DNA of 64,000 bases from Variovorax paradoxus_P (GTDB taxonomy: Bacteria > Pseudomonadota > Gammaproteobacteria > Burkholderiales > Burkholderiaceae_C), in assembly GCF_050627025.1 (NCBI RefSeq), contig NZ_CP192472.1; one strand, given 5' to 3'. Positions 54,699 to 63,249 of this stretch are shown in pieces. The position numbers were made by a program, and so were the translations under genes. How positions within the stretch are numbered: the stretch's first letter is position 1; every line of letters begins with the position of its first letter. Under the pieces are notes generated by a model that saw only the letters and a program-made list of their open reading frames with translations, was not told the origin of the DNA and made no database searches.

Positions 54699-56978
54699 AT
54701 GACGAACCAGAATGCCCTGAAACCCCTGGCGCCGCACGCCCGTGCCCCCGCCGAAACGGCCTGCTGCGGCAACTCCGCCTGCGGATCGGCAACTGCTGCC
54801 CCCATGGCCGCTGTCGACACCGCAGATGTTCCGAAGGGCGCATTGCTCTTTCGCATTCCCACGATGGATTGCGCCGTGGAAGAGTCCGAGATTCGCCGTG
54901 CGCTCGAGCCCGTTCACGGCATCAGCGGCCTGCGCTTTCGGCTTGGCGAACGCACCATGGCCATCACGGCCGATGAAGCCGCGTTGCCCGACGCGCTGGC
55001 AGCCATTCGCAAGGCGGGGTTCAAGCCCGAGCCGTTGAACGAGGCGGCGGGCGGGCAGCCTGCTGCCACTGGCGCAGGGCGCGCCACCGGCCTCATGACG
55101 CCCGAGCTGTTGCGGCTGGTTTCCGCGCTGGTGCTGGCCATCGCGGCCGAGACCATTTCCTTTCTCGCACCGGAGGGCGCCGCATTCACCGCGGTGGAAA
55201 TGGCCCTCGCGCTGGGTGCCATCGGCCTGGCCGGTCTCGACACCTACAAGAAGGGCTTTGCCGCACTGGTGCGCGGGCGGCTCAACATCAATGCGCTGAT
55301 GGCCGTGGCCGTGACCGGCGCCTTTTTGATCGGCCAATGGCCCGAGGCCGCCATGGTGATGGCGCTATATGCAATTGCCGAAATGATCGAGGCCCGCGCC
55401 GTCGACCGCGCGCGCAATGCTATCCAGGGCCTGCTCGCACTGGCTCCCGAGCAAGCCGAGGTCAGGCAGCCGGACGGCAGCTGGAAGACGGCAAAGGCCG
55501 ACTCCGTGGCGCTGGGGGCCACCGTTCGCATTCGCCCCGGCGAGCGCGTGCCGCTGGACGGCGTCGTTACCGAAGGCACGAGCGCCATCGACCAGGCGCC
55601 CGTCACAGGCGAGAGCATTCCGGTCGACAAGTCGGTCGGTGACACGGTGTTCGCGGGCACCATCAACCAGACGGCCGCGCTCGAATTTAGGGTGACGGCT
55701 GTGGCGGCCAACACCACGCTGGCCCGCATCATTCATGCGGTTGAAGAGGCGCAAGGTTCGCGCGCGCCCACGCAGCGCTTCGTCGACAAGTTTGCGGCGG
55801 TCTACACGCCTGCGGTCTTCGCGCTGGCCATTGCTGTTGCGGTGCTCACGCCCTGGCTCATGGGCTGGGGCTGGATGCAGGCCATCTACAAGGCACTGGT
55901 GCTGCTGGTCATTGCGTGCCCTTGCGCACTCGTCATCTCGACGCCCGTGACCGTGGTGAGCGCACTGTCCTCGGCCGCGCGCCGCGGCATCCTGATCAAG
56001 GGCGGCACCTACCTCGAAGAGGCGCGCAAGCTCAAGGCCGTGGCGCTCGACAAGACGGGCACCATCACCGAAGGCAAGCCGCGGCTTGTCGAATCGACCC
56101 TGCTTGGAACGGCGGCCGACAAGGATGCGGTCTTTGCGGTTGCGGCCAGCATCGCGGGCCGCTCCGACCACCCGGTGTCCAGGGCCATTGCCGAAGGCCT
56201 GAAGCTCGAACCGCTGGAGGTTGGCGATTTCACGGCTCTGCCCGGGCGCGGCGTGCAGGCCACGCACGAGGGCCGTGGCTACGTGCTTGGCAACCATCGG
56301 CTGATAGAGGAGCGGGGGCTGTGCAGCCCGGCGCTCGAAGCCGAACTGAAGCGCCATGAAGAAGCAGGGCGCACAGTCACGCTTCTGGCATCTGGCGATG
56401 AGGTACTCGCGTGGTTTGCGGTGGCCGACACCATCAAGCCGTCTTCGCAGGCTGCAATGGCAGAACTGCGCGCGCTCGGCGTTACGCCGGTGATGCTGAC
56501 CGGCGACAACGCGGCCACCGCCAGGGCCATCGGCGCGCATGCGGGCATCGAAGACGTGCGTGGCAACCTGTTGCCCGAAGAAAAGCTCGAGGCCGTCAAG
56601 GCGCTGCAGGAGCGCCACGGCATGGCCGGCATGGTGGGCGACGGCATCAACGATGCACCGGCTCTCGCGCAGGCGAACATCGGCTTTGCAATGGGCGGCG
56701 CGGGCACCGACACAGCGATGGAAGCGGCAGACGTGGTCATCATGAACGACGACCTGCGCCGCCTGCCCGAAACCATTCGCCTCTCGCGCAGGGCGCACTC
56801 GGTGCTGTGGCAGAACATCACGCTGGCGCTGGGCATCAAGGGTGTGTTCTTCGTGCTTGCGGTGTTCGGCAGCGCAACCATGTGGATGGCGGTGTTTGCC
56901 GACATGGGCGCGAGCCTGCTGGTGGTGGCCAACGGGTTGCGGCTGATGCGCATGCCAAAGGCGAGCGACGGCGGCTGA
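54699..56978 (+). CDS. cadA: Heavy-metal P1B-type ATPase (Cd/Zn/Pb exporter)
   Basis: From the ATG at 54699 this encodes 759 residues. The N-terminus has a Cys cluster (CCGNSACG, Cys22, 23, 28) and an HMA domain with MDCAVEESEI (Cys58), the form seen in Zn/Cd/Pb pumps. The membrane CPC motif is at Cys407-Pro-Cys409, the phosphorylated Asp451 is in DKTGT, followed by SDHPVSRAI and GDGINDAPAL. It exports divalent soft metals to the periplasm at the cost of ATP. The CadR-type regulator is divergent. An in-frame upstream start at 54654 would include the promoter and is rejected. Confidence 0.95.
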   Translation: MTNQNALKPLAPHARAPAETACCGNSACGSATAAPMAAVDTADVPKGALLFRIPTMDCAVEESEIRRALEPVHGISGLRFRLGERTMAITADEAALPDALAAIRKAGFKPEPLNEAAGGQPAATGAGRATGLMTPELLRLVSALVLAIAAETISFLAPEGAAFTAVEMALALGAIGLAGLDTYKKGFAALVRGRLNINALMAVAVTGAFLIGQWPEAAMVMALYAIAEMIEARAVDRARNAIQGLLALAPEQAEVRQPDGSWKTAKADSVALGATVRIRPGERVPLDGVVTEGTSAIDQAPVTGESIPVDKSVGDTVFAGTINQTAALEFRVTAVAANTTLARIIHAVEEAQGSRAPTQRFVDKFAAVYTPAVFALAIAVAVLTPWLMGWGWMQAIYKALVLLVIACPCALVISTPVTVVSALSSAARRGILIKGGTYLEEARKLKAVALDKTGTITEGKPRLVESTLLGTAADKDAVFAVAASIAGRSDHPVSRAIAEGLKLEPLEVGDFTALPGRGVQATHEGRGYVLGNHRLIEERGLCSPALEAELKRHEEAGRTVTLLASGDEVLAWFAVADTIKPSSQAAMAELRALGVTPVMLTGDNAATARAIGAHAGIEDVRGNLLPEEKLEAVKALQERHGMAGMVGDGINDAPALAQANIGFAMGGAGTDTAMEAADVVIMNDDLRRLPETIRLSRRAHSVLWQNITLALGIKGVFFVLAVFGSATMWMAVFADMGASLLVVANGLRLMRMPKASDGG

Positions 56979-57021
56979 GGCAGCCACAGGCGGCCAGAGG
57001 CGGGCGGCCTCAGCCCTGGCC

Positions 57022-57600
57022 TCACCAGCGTGCGGCCCATTTTTCAAGCGGCAGGCGGGTCGCGTTGCACACATAACTCACGGCGTGGTACCAACCCGCG
57101 AGCATCATCAGTTCGATGAGTTGCGGTGGGCTCCAGTGGGCGCCAAGTGACTCCCAGAGCGCGTCGTCCACATGGCTGGTGTCGTGCAACTGATCGACCA
57201 GCTGAACCAGCAGGCGGTCGCGGGGCGCGAGCAGTTCCAGATCTTCGGTGGCCGATGCCATCACGCGCCGGTCGGTGGCGCTGAAGCCTGCGGCATCGGC
57301 AAAAGCCGCGATGTGCACACCCCATTCGTACTCTGCGCCGCAGCGTGCACACGTGCGCGTGATCACCACTTCGCGGTCGTGCAGGTCGATTGCCGCTTTG
57401 CGGCCAAGAAGATAGCGGCCGAGGCCCAGCGTGCGCTCCGCCAGTTCGGGGTTGATGGCCAGCACACGGAACAGCGCCAGAACTTCTGGTCTTCCGGGCG
57501 GGTTCATTCGCGCCAGCAGGTCGGCAACCGGTTCGGGGTAGGGCGCTTCGAGCGGTTGGATGCGGGGAGCGCGGGTGTCTGGCTGCGCGGCGGTGGCCAT
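57022..57600 (-). CDS. Carboxymuconolactone decarboxylase (AhpD-like) family protein
   Basis: This 192-residue protein has the CMD fold with the active-site pattern ITRTCARCGAEYEWGVHIAAFADAAGF: a CxxC pair and a following His, as in AhpD-type peroxidases/disulfide reductases. It may remove peroxides or act on an aromatic lactone; the CxxC favours a redox role. It is divergent from an HxlR regulator gene with a duplicated operator between, so it is probably the regulator's target. Confidence 0.9.
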   Translation of the reverse strand: MATAAQPDTRAPRIQPLEAPYPEPVADLLARMNPPGRPEVLALFRVLAINPELAERTLGLGRYLLGRKAAIDLHDREVVITRTCARCGAEYEWGVHIAAFADAAGFSATDRRVMASATEDLELLAPRDRLLVQLVDQLHDTSHVDDALWESLGAHWSPPQLIELMMLAGWYHAVSYVCNATRLPLEKWAARW

Positions 57601-57630
57601 GGTCGATTCCTTCGTAGAATGCCGATAAAA

Positions 57631-57683
57631 CGCTACGAAAAGCGTAGCGAGTTTTGCAGTCTATCGCTACGAAATGCGTAGCG
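57631..57683. promoter_or_regulatory. Two copies of a CGCTACG-N5-CGTAGCG operator
   Basis: CGCTACGAAAAGCGTAGCG (57631-57649) and CGCTACGAAATGCGTAGCG (57665-57683) are nearly identical perfect dyads with 34 bases between their starts. They fill the middle of the 121-base gap between the CMD gene and the HxlR gene. HxlR proteins bind as dimers, so these are very likely its sites. Confidence 0.85.
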
Positions 57684-57721
57684 CAATAGAGCCAGCGACC
57701 TGATTTTTTGAAACTCCACCC

Positions 57722-58060
57722 ATGAGCAAACCCGACTCCTCGCAAGAACCAACGGCCCCTGCTGCATCGCGCCGCCCAGTGATGCGGCTGCTGGAGCAGT
57801 TGGGCCGCAAGGGCACGCTGCGCATCTTGTGGGAGCTGCGCGATGGCCTGCCGCAGAGCTTCCGGGCATTGCGCGTGAGCACCGGGGACATGTCGCCCTC
57901 GGTACTGAACGACCGGCTGAAGGAGTTGCGCGCGGGCGGTATCGTCGCGCTGGCCGATGCGGGCTACTTGCTTACCGAGTCGGGCGGCGAACTCGTCAAG
58001 CGGCTCAAGCCGCTCAATCAGTGGGCCGACCGTTGGTTCGAAGCGCCCGAACAAAACTAA
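57722..58060 (+). CDS. HxlR-type winged-helix transcriptional regulator
   Basis: This 112-residue protein matches the HxlR family: MRLLEQLGRKGTLRILWELRDGLPQSFRALRVSTGDMSPSVLNDRLKELRAGGIV, with the usual G-Y-x-L-T wing. There is no conserved redox cysteine of the HypR type. HxlR regulators often control nearby oxidoreductase genes in response to aldehydes, quinones or oxidants. It is divergent from the CMD protein gene and 34 bases upstream of an antiporter gene. Confidence 0.9.
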   Translation: MSKPDSSQEPTAPAASRRPVMRLLEQLGRKGTLRILWELRDGLPQSFRALRVSTGDMSPSVLNDRLKELRAGGIVALADAGYLLTESGGELVKRLKPLNQWADRWFEAPEQN

Positions 58061-58094
58061 GATCGCGTGCTCCCCTTCACCCGCGTTCCGGCCC

Positions 58095-59369
58095 ATGTCC
58101 GCCACCTCTCTGCTGCTGCAACTGATCGTCATCCTGAGCACCGCGCGCATTTGCGGCTGGGTGCTCCGCCACGTGGGCCAGCCGAGCGTGGTCGGCGAAA
58201 TGGCGGCCGGCCTCATGCTTGGGCCGGTGGTCATGGGGGCGCTGTTTCCTTCGTTGCATGCACAGCTTTTCTCCAGGAGCCACCTCGAAGGACTCTCGTC
58301 GCTTTCGACAGTGGGCCTGGTGCTCTTCATGTTCGTGGTCGGGCTCGAACTGCGCGCAAGCCAGGGCGTGCGCGCGCAATTGAAGGCGGCCGGCTACGTG
58401 GGTGCGCTCAGCGTGGCCGTGCCAATGGTGCTCGGCCTTGCAATCTCTCCGGCATTGCATCCGGCGCTGGCGCCCGCAGGCGTGGGCTTCTGGCCCTTTG
58501 CGCTCTTCATGGCCGCGGCACTTTCGATCACCGCCTTTCCCGTGATGGCGCGCATCCTGAAAGACCGCGGCCTTACGCGCACGCCGTTCGGCCAGCTTTC
58601 GCTGAGCGCGGCGGCCGTGGTCGATGTGTTCGCGTGGGTCTTGCTGGCACTGGTGGTGGCGCTTGCCGGCGCGGGTGAGGGCTACGCAGGCTTGCTGAAG
58701 ACCACCGCAGGCATGGTCGTGCTGCTGGCTGTGCTGTTCTTTGGAATGAAGCCGGCCTTTGCATGGCTGCTGCGCACGCGCGCGCCCAACGGCGAGCCCT
58801 CGACCACCATGATGGCCTCGCTGATGATCGGCCTTCTGGTGTGCGCACTGGCCACCGAATGGCTGCACCTGCACGCCGTGTTCGGCGCCTTCCTGTTCGG
58901 CGCATGCCTGCCGCGCGACGACCGGTTGCTGAACTCCCTCACCGAGCGCATCGAGCCAATTTCCATTGTGGTGCTGATGCCGCTGTTCTTTGCGCTGGCG
59001 GGGCTGGGTACCACTGCCAATGCCTTTACCGGGGCCAGCGTGGGGGCGATGCTGTTGATCGTCGGCGTGGCCACCGTCGGCAAGCTGGCCGGCGGCGCAA
59101 TCGGCGCGCGCTTGGCGGGCTACGGCTGGCGCGACAGCCTGGCAACCGGTTCACTCATGAATGCACGCGGGCTGATGGAACTCATCGTGATGAAGATCGG
59201 CCTGGACGCCGGCCTGATCGGCTCCGAGCTCTTCACCATGCTGCTGGTAATGGCGCTGGTAACCACCGCAATGACGGGGCCGCTGATCAACCTGGTGATG
59301 GGCCGCGCCAAAATGCCCGCCGTCGGCCAGCCGGGCGCTCAGGGCCAGGAACGGTCTTCGAGCACGTAG
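58095..59369 (+). CDS. Cation:proton antiporter, CPA2/KefB-like
   Basis: From the ATG at 58095 this encodes 424 residues with about twelve membrane helices. It has the Na+/H+ exchanger fold: GQPSVVGEMAAGLMLGPVVMG, LGLVLFMFVVGLEL-like helix 3 and SITAFPVMARILKDRGLTRTPFG, and NARGLMELIVMKIGLDAGL near the C-terminus. There is no TrkA-N domain. Family members exchange K+ or Na+ for protons. It is probably in one operon with the HxlR gene. Its last 31 bases overlap the convergent response regulator gene. Confidence 0.92.
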   Translation: MSATSLLLQLIVILSTARICGWVLRHVGQPSVVGEMAAGLMLGPVVMGALFPSLHAQLFSRSHLEGLSSLSTVGLVLFMFVVGLELRASQGVRAQLKAAGYVGALSVAVPMVLGLAISPALHPALAPAGVGFWPFALFMAAALSITAFPVMARILKDRGLTRTPFGQLSLSAAAVVDVFAWVLLALVVALAGAGEGYAGLLKTTAGMVVLLAVLFFGMKPAFAWLLRTRAPNGEPSTTMMASLMIGLLVCALATEWLHLHAVFGAFLFGACLPRDDRLLNSLTERIEPISIVVLMPLFFALAGLGTTANAFTGASVGAMLLIVGVATVGKLAGGAIGARLAGYGWRDSLATGSLMNARGLMELIVMKIGLDAGLIGSELFTMLLVMALVTTAMTGPLINLVMGRAKMPAVGQPGAQGQERSSST

Positions 59370-60016
59370 CCGCTGCCTCGCACCGTGTGCAGCAGCTTCA
59401 GCTCGAAGGGGTCGTCGATCTTGCTGCGAAGCCTGCGAATGGCTACTTCGACCGCGTTGGTGTCGCTGTCCAGGGTGGTGTCCCACACCTCTTCGGCAAG
59501 GGTGCTGCGCGTCACGATCTGACCGCTGCGGCGCAGCAGCACGGCCAGCAGCGTGAATTCCTTTGCCGTGAGATCGATGCGCTGGTGGTTGCGAACGCAC
59601 TTGCGGCTTGCAAGGTCGAGCTCCAGGTCGGCCAGCCTGTATGTGGTGGGCTCGTTCGGCTTGCCGCGTTGAAGAAGGGCACGCACGCGTGCAAGCAACT
59701 CGGGCAACGTGAAGGGCTTGACCAGGTATTCGTCGGCACCCTGGCGCAGGCCGTTCACACGGTCTTCGACCCTGTCGCGCACAGTGAGCACCAGCACGGG
59801 CACTGTGCTGGTACGCCGAATGGCTCGCAGCACGGCAAAGCCGTCGGCGCCGGGCAGCACGGCGTCCAGGAGGACCAAGCCGTAGGTGTGCTCCGCGGAA
59901 AGGTAGCGGCCCTTGGCGCCGTCGCGCGCAACGTCGACTGTGTACCCGTTCTCTTCCAGGCCCTTCTTGAGTTGGTCTCCCAACCGGGGCTCACCTTCAA
60001 TGACCAGAATTCGCAT
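59339..60016 (-). CDS. OmpR-family response regulator (CopR/CzcR-like), orphan
   Basis: This 225-residue regulator has a receiver with Asp51 (LLDAVLPGADG), Thr78 and Lys100 (EYLVKPF), and an OmpR winged helix (LTAKEFTLLAVLLRRSGQIVTRSTLAEEVWD; VEVAIRRLRSKID). It resembles heavy-metal regulators CopR/CzcR. Odd: the usual acidic pair reads E-G-E (residues 7-9) where relatives have E-D-E, so the Mg2+-binding aspartate is a glycine. No sensor kinase gene is adjacent in the window. It is divergent from the czc operon, with 162 bases between, and is its probable regulator. Confidence 0.9.
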   Translation of the reverse strand: MRILVIEGEPRLGDQLKKGLEENGYTVDVARDGAKGRYLSAEHTYGLVLLDAVLPGADGFAVLRAIRRTSTVPVLVLTVRDRVEDRVNGLRQGADEYLVKPFTLPELLARVRALLQRGKPNEPTTYRLADLELDLASRKCVRNHQRIDLTAKEFTLLAVLLRRSGQIVTRSTLAEEVWDTTLDSDTNAVEVAIRRLRSKIDDPFELKLLHTVRGSGYVLEDRSWP

Positions 60017-60163
60017 CGGCGGATGTTAGCGAGAGGGTGGGCGGTCGAACGGGTGCGATCTTGCGGTCTGAATGAAGGACAAGGCGCCTGCCCTGTGTGG
60101 TGCATTGCGCCACGGGCCTGCAACCCGAAGGGGCAATGCAGGAGGCGTGCCACACGTCGCCGA

Positions 60164-60169
60164 TATACT
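60164..60169 (+). promoter_or_regulatory. Possible -10 element of the czc operon
   Basis: TATACT stands 9 bases before the ATG at 60179, with no good -35 box at the expected distance, which suggests activator dependence. If used, the transcript would start almost at the start codon. The rest of the 162-base gap shows no clear repeat. Confidence 0.4.
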
Positions 60170-60178
60170 TTTGAGACG

Positions 60179-60556
60179 ATGCGCCGCTGGCTCCAGATCT
60201 TCCTGCTGTTCCTGCTTCCGCTCCAGTTCAGCTGGGCGGCGTCGGCGGCATATTGCCAGCACGAACGCGACGCGCAGCCCCGTCATTGGGGCCATCACCA
60301 GCACGAGCCGGACGCCAGCAGCCATGGCAGCGCACGTGCCGACGACACGCAGAAGAGCCCGGCCACGCAACCGAACGCTGTGCTCGGAGATTGCGCGGCC
60401 TGCCACCTGGGCCATGCGCAGCACCTGCCTTCTGCGCCAGGGCAGGGGCAGGGCCTGCCGGCGTTTGCGCGGACATTGCGTGTCGTGCAAACGGAGCACT
60501 TTGTCTCGCATATTTCTGAAGTGCCTGTGCGCCCTGCAAGACCTCTCGCTGTCTGA
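60179..60556 (+). CDS. czcI: CzcI-like small periplasmic metal-resistance protein
   Basis: This 125-residue protein starts with a signal peptide (MRRWLQIFLLFLLPLQFSWA) and then His-rich stretches (YCQHE, HWGHHQHE) and a Cys/His cluster (GDCAACHLGHAQH). The size, leader and position directly before czcC match CzcI of czcICBA operons, thought to modulate the response or bind metal in the periplasm. The assignment rests on position and residue pattern more than on a strong domain. Confidence 0.8.
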   Translation: MRRWLQIFLLFLLPLQFSWAASAAYCQHERDAQPRHWGHHQHEPDASSHGSARADDTQKSPATQPNAVLGDCAACHLGHAQHLPSAPGQGQGLPAFARTLRVVQTEHFVSHISEVPVRPARPLAV

Positions 60557-60650
60557 TTCGGCGAGAGAACAACCTGCACCCCTGATACACCGCATCAGCT
60601 GAGCTCTCGCCGAATTCCCCGCCCGTTGTTTTGCAACCCAGGAGAATTCG

Positions 60651-61985
60651 ATGCGCACGCTCTTCGTGCCGCTGGCCGTTCTGGCCTTGGCGGCGCCCCC
60701 GGCATTTTCACAAACCGACGCCCGTTCCAAACCTTCTCAGCCGCTGCTGCAGCAGCAGGCCGCTGCTCGAACGGTGGAGCCCGCGGGCCCGCTGGACCTG
60801 CGCAGTGCTCTTGCGCTCGCACAGCACTTCAACCCCGGGCTTTCGTCAGCCTCGCGCGAGCATGAGGCGGCCGATGCGGCCGTGTTGCAGGCCGGCGCCT
60901 GGCCCAACCCCGTGCTCGAGGCGCAGGTGGAAGACCTGCGCCGGGACAATCGCACCACCACGCTGCTGCTGAGCCAGTCCATCGAACTGGGCGGCAAGCG
61001 TGCAGCGCGGGTAACGGCGGCTGAACGGGCACGCGACCAGGCCGCATCGGCGTTGCTCGCGCGGCGGGCCGAATTGCGTGCATCGGCGATCACCCTGTTC
61101 TTCGAAGTGCTGGTTGCGCAGGAACGCCTGCGCCTGGCACAGGACTCTGTGGCCCTTGCGCAGACGGCGACCCGGGCGGCTGCCAACCGCGTGGCCGCCG
61201 GCAAGGTGGCGCCGCTCGAAGAGACACGTTCGCGCGTGGCAGAAGCCGGCATCCAGGTCGAACTGCAGCAGGCAGAGGGCGCATTGCGCTCGGCCCGCCG
61301 CCAGCTCACCGCGTTGTGGGGCAACCCGGTTCCGCGCTTCACGCAGGCGGAGGGTGCGGTCGATCGGCTACCGCAGGTTGAGCCGGCCCAGGATGTGGAG
61401 AAGCGGCTTGCCGCTGCACCCGTGCTGCGCCAGGCGCGGCTCGAAGTCGAGCGGCGACAGGCGCTCTCGCAACTGGAGCAGGCGCGGCGGGTGCCCGACG
61501 TCACCGTGTCGCTGGGTGCAAAGCGTGTGCCCGCAGACGAGGGCATGGGCAGCACCAGCGGCCGCAACCAGGTGGTGGTGGGTGTGTCGGTGCCGCTGCC
61601 GATTTTCGACACCAACCGCGGCAACGTTGCCGAAGCACTGAGCCGCGAAGAGAAGGCGCGCGACGACCTTGCCGCGGCCGAGCTGCAACTGGGCGCCGAT
61701 GCGGCGCAAGCGGCCGAGCGCCTGCGTTCGGCCCGGGCCACCGCCCAGACGCTGCAGCGCGATGCGTTGCCCGGAGCAGAGGCAGCCCACAAGGCCGCCA
61801 CCAAGGGCTTCGAGCTCGGCAAGTTCAGCTTTCTCGAAGCGCTGGATGCGCAGCGCACGCTGTTCCAGGTGCGCAACCAATACCTGCTCGCCGTGGCCGA
61901 CGCGCATCGCGCGGCCAGCGAGCTCGACAAGCTGCTGGGCACCGAAGGCGACGAAACCCCGCGCGCGGCAGACGTTGCGCGCTGA
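60651..61985 (+). CDS. czcC: CzcC-type outer-membrane efflux factor
   Basis: This 444-residue TolC-family protein has a signal peptide (cleavage near AFSQ, residue 24) and two OEP repeats (LRSALALAQHFNPGLSSASREHEAADAAVLQAGAWPNPVLEAQVED; ATKGFELGKFSFLEALDAQRTLFQVRNQYL). No lipobox cysteine is evident. It should form the outer-membrane channel of the Czc cation pump. It is 94 bases after czcI and 15 bases before czcB. Confidence 0.94.
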   Translation: MRTLFVPLAVLALAAPPAFSQTDARSKPSQPLLQQQAAARTVEPAGPLDLRSALALAQHFNPGLSSASREHEAADAAVLQAGAWPNPVLEAQVEDLRRDNRTTTLLLSQSIELGGKRAARVTAAERARDQAASALLARRAELRASAITLFFEVLVAQERLRLAQDSVALAQTATRAAANRVAAGKVAPLEETRSRVAEAGIQVELQQAEGALRSARRQLTALWGNPVPRFTQAEGAVDRLPQVEPAQDVEKRLAAAPVLRQARLEVERRQALSQLEQARRVPDVTVSLGAKRVPADEGMGSTSGRNQVVVGVSVPLPIFDTNRGNVAEALSREEKARDDLAAAELQLGADAAQAAERLRSARATAQTLQRDALPGAEAAHKAATKGFELGKFSFLEALDAQRTLFQVRNQYLLAVADAHRAASELDKLLGTEGDETPRAADVAR

Positions 61986-62000
61986 CAAGGAATTCACATC

Positions 62001-63239
62001 ATGAACACGGAAGAACGAAACGCGCCCGCCGGGCGCGTCGGCAAGAAGCAGTGGATGGCCATCGCGGCGGTTCTGGTCGCCGGCCTGGTCGCAGGCGCGT
62101 TGATCTTGCGCACCGCGCCGGGCAAGCCCGAGGCTGGTGGACATTCGGAATCGGCTGGGCACGCCGAGGGCGAGCACCATGAAGAAGGCAAGGGCGAGCA
62201 CAAGGAAGGCGAAGAAAAAATCGCCTTCACCGACGAGCAGCTCAAGGCCGCCGGCGTGACGGTGGAGAACGCCGGCCCGGCGCGCATCAAGTCGTCGGTG
62301 CAACTGCCGGGCGAGATCAAGTTCAATGAAGACCGGACGGCCCATGTGGTGCCGCGCGTGGGTGGCGTGGTCGAAAGCGTATCGGCCAACCTTGGGCAGG
62401 AAGTGAAGCGCGGCCAGGTGCTGGCGGTGCTCTCCAGCCCCGCGCTGTCGGCGCAGCGCAGCGAACTCCAATCAGCACAGCGCCGGCTCGAACTGGCCCG
62501 CACGACCTATCAGCGCGAGAAGAAGCTGTGGGAAGAAAAGATTTCTGCCCAGCAAGACTACCTGCAGGCAGAGCAGGCAATGCAAGAGGCGCAGATCGCG
62601 GTGGCCAACGCCAGCCAGAAGCTGCTGGCGCTGGGTGCCACGCCGGCTTCGTCGGCCCTCGGCCGCTACGAGCTGCGTGCACCCTTCGACGGCATGGTGG
62701 TCGAAAAGCACATCTCGCTCGGCGAGGCGGTGAAGGAGGACGCCAACGTCTTCACCATTTCGGATCTTGCGACCGTGTGGGCCGAGATCAGCGTGGCCGC
62801 CAACCACCTGAACCTGGTGCGCATCGGCGCGCCGGCGACCATCCGCTCCAGCGCTTTCGAGCAGGCTGCCGGCGGCACGGTGTCGTATGTGGGCTCGCTG
62901 ATTGGCGCGCAAACGCGCACTGCCACGGCCCGCGTCACGCTGGCCAACCCGCAGCGCGTTTGGCGGCCGGGGCTGTTCGTGAATGTGGAGCTGGTTTCGT
63001 CCGAAGCGGAAGCGCCGGTCACCGTGTCGGCCGAAGCCGTGCAAACGGTGGAAGACAAACCGACCGTGTTCCTGCGCGTGCCCGGCGGCTTTGTGCCGCA
63101 GCACGTGCAAACCGGCCGGAGCGACGGCCAGCGCATCGAGGTCTTGGGCGGCCTGAAGCCCGGCACCGCATATGCGGCAAGCGGCAGCTTCGTCGTCAAG
63201 TCGCAGCAGGGCAAGAGCTCTGCCACGCACACCCACTGA
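62001..63239 (+). CDS. czcB: CzcB-type periplasmic adaptor
   Basis: This 412-residue membrane-fusion protein has one N-terminal membrane segment (residues about 15-37), then a His/Glu-rich stretch (GHSESAGHAEGEHHEEGKGEHK) likely to bind metal ions, then the lipoyl, hairpin and beta-barrel domains (HVVPRVGGVVESVSANLGQEVKRGQVLAVL; YELRAPFDGMVVEKHISLGEAV). It joins CzcA to CzcC and may pass periplasmic Zn, Co or Cd to the pump. It is 10 bases upstream of czcA. Confidence 0.94.
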   Translation: MNTEERNAPAGRVGKKQWMAIAAVLVAGLVAGALILRTAPGKPEAGGHSESAGHAEGEHHEEGKGEHKEGEEKIAFTDEQLKAAGVTVENAGPARIKSSVQLPGEIKFNEDRTAHVVPRVGGVVESVSANLGQEVKRGQVLAVLSSPALSAQRSELQSAQRRLELARTTYQREKKLWEEKISAQQDYLQAEQAMQEAQIAVANASQKLLALGATPASSALGRYELRAPFDGMVVEKHISLGEAVKEDANVFTISDLATVWAEISVAANHLNLVRIGAPATIRSSAFEQAAGGTVSYVGSLIGAQTRTATARVTLANPQRVWRPGLFVNVELVSSEAEAPVTVSAEAVQTVEDKPTVFLRVPGGFVPQHVQTGRSDGQRIEVLGGLKPGTAYAASGSFVVKSQQGKSSATHTH

Positions 63240-63249
63240 GGAACGCCGC

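Noticed and set aside
57000..57022. Hairpin between cadA and the convergent CMD gene.
   Set aside because: The repeats are imperfect G/C runs without a T tract.
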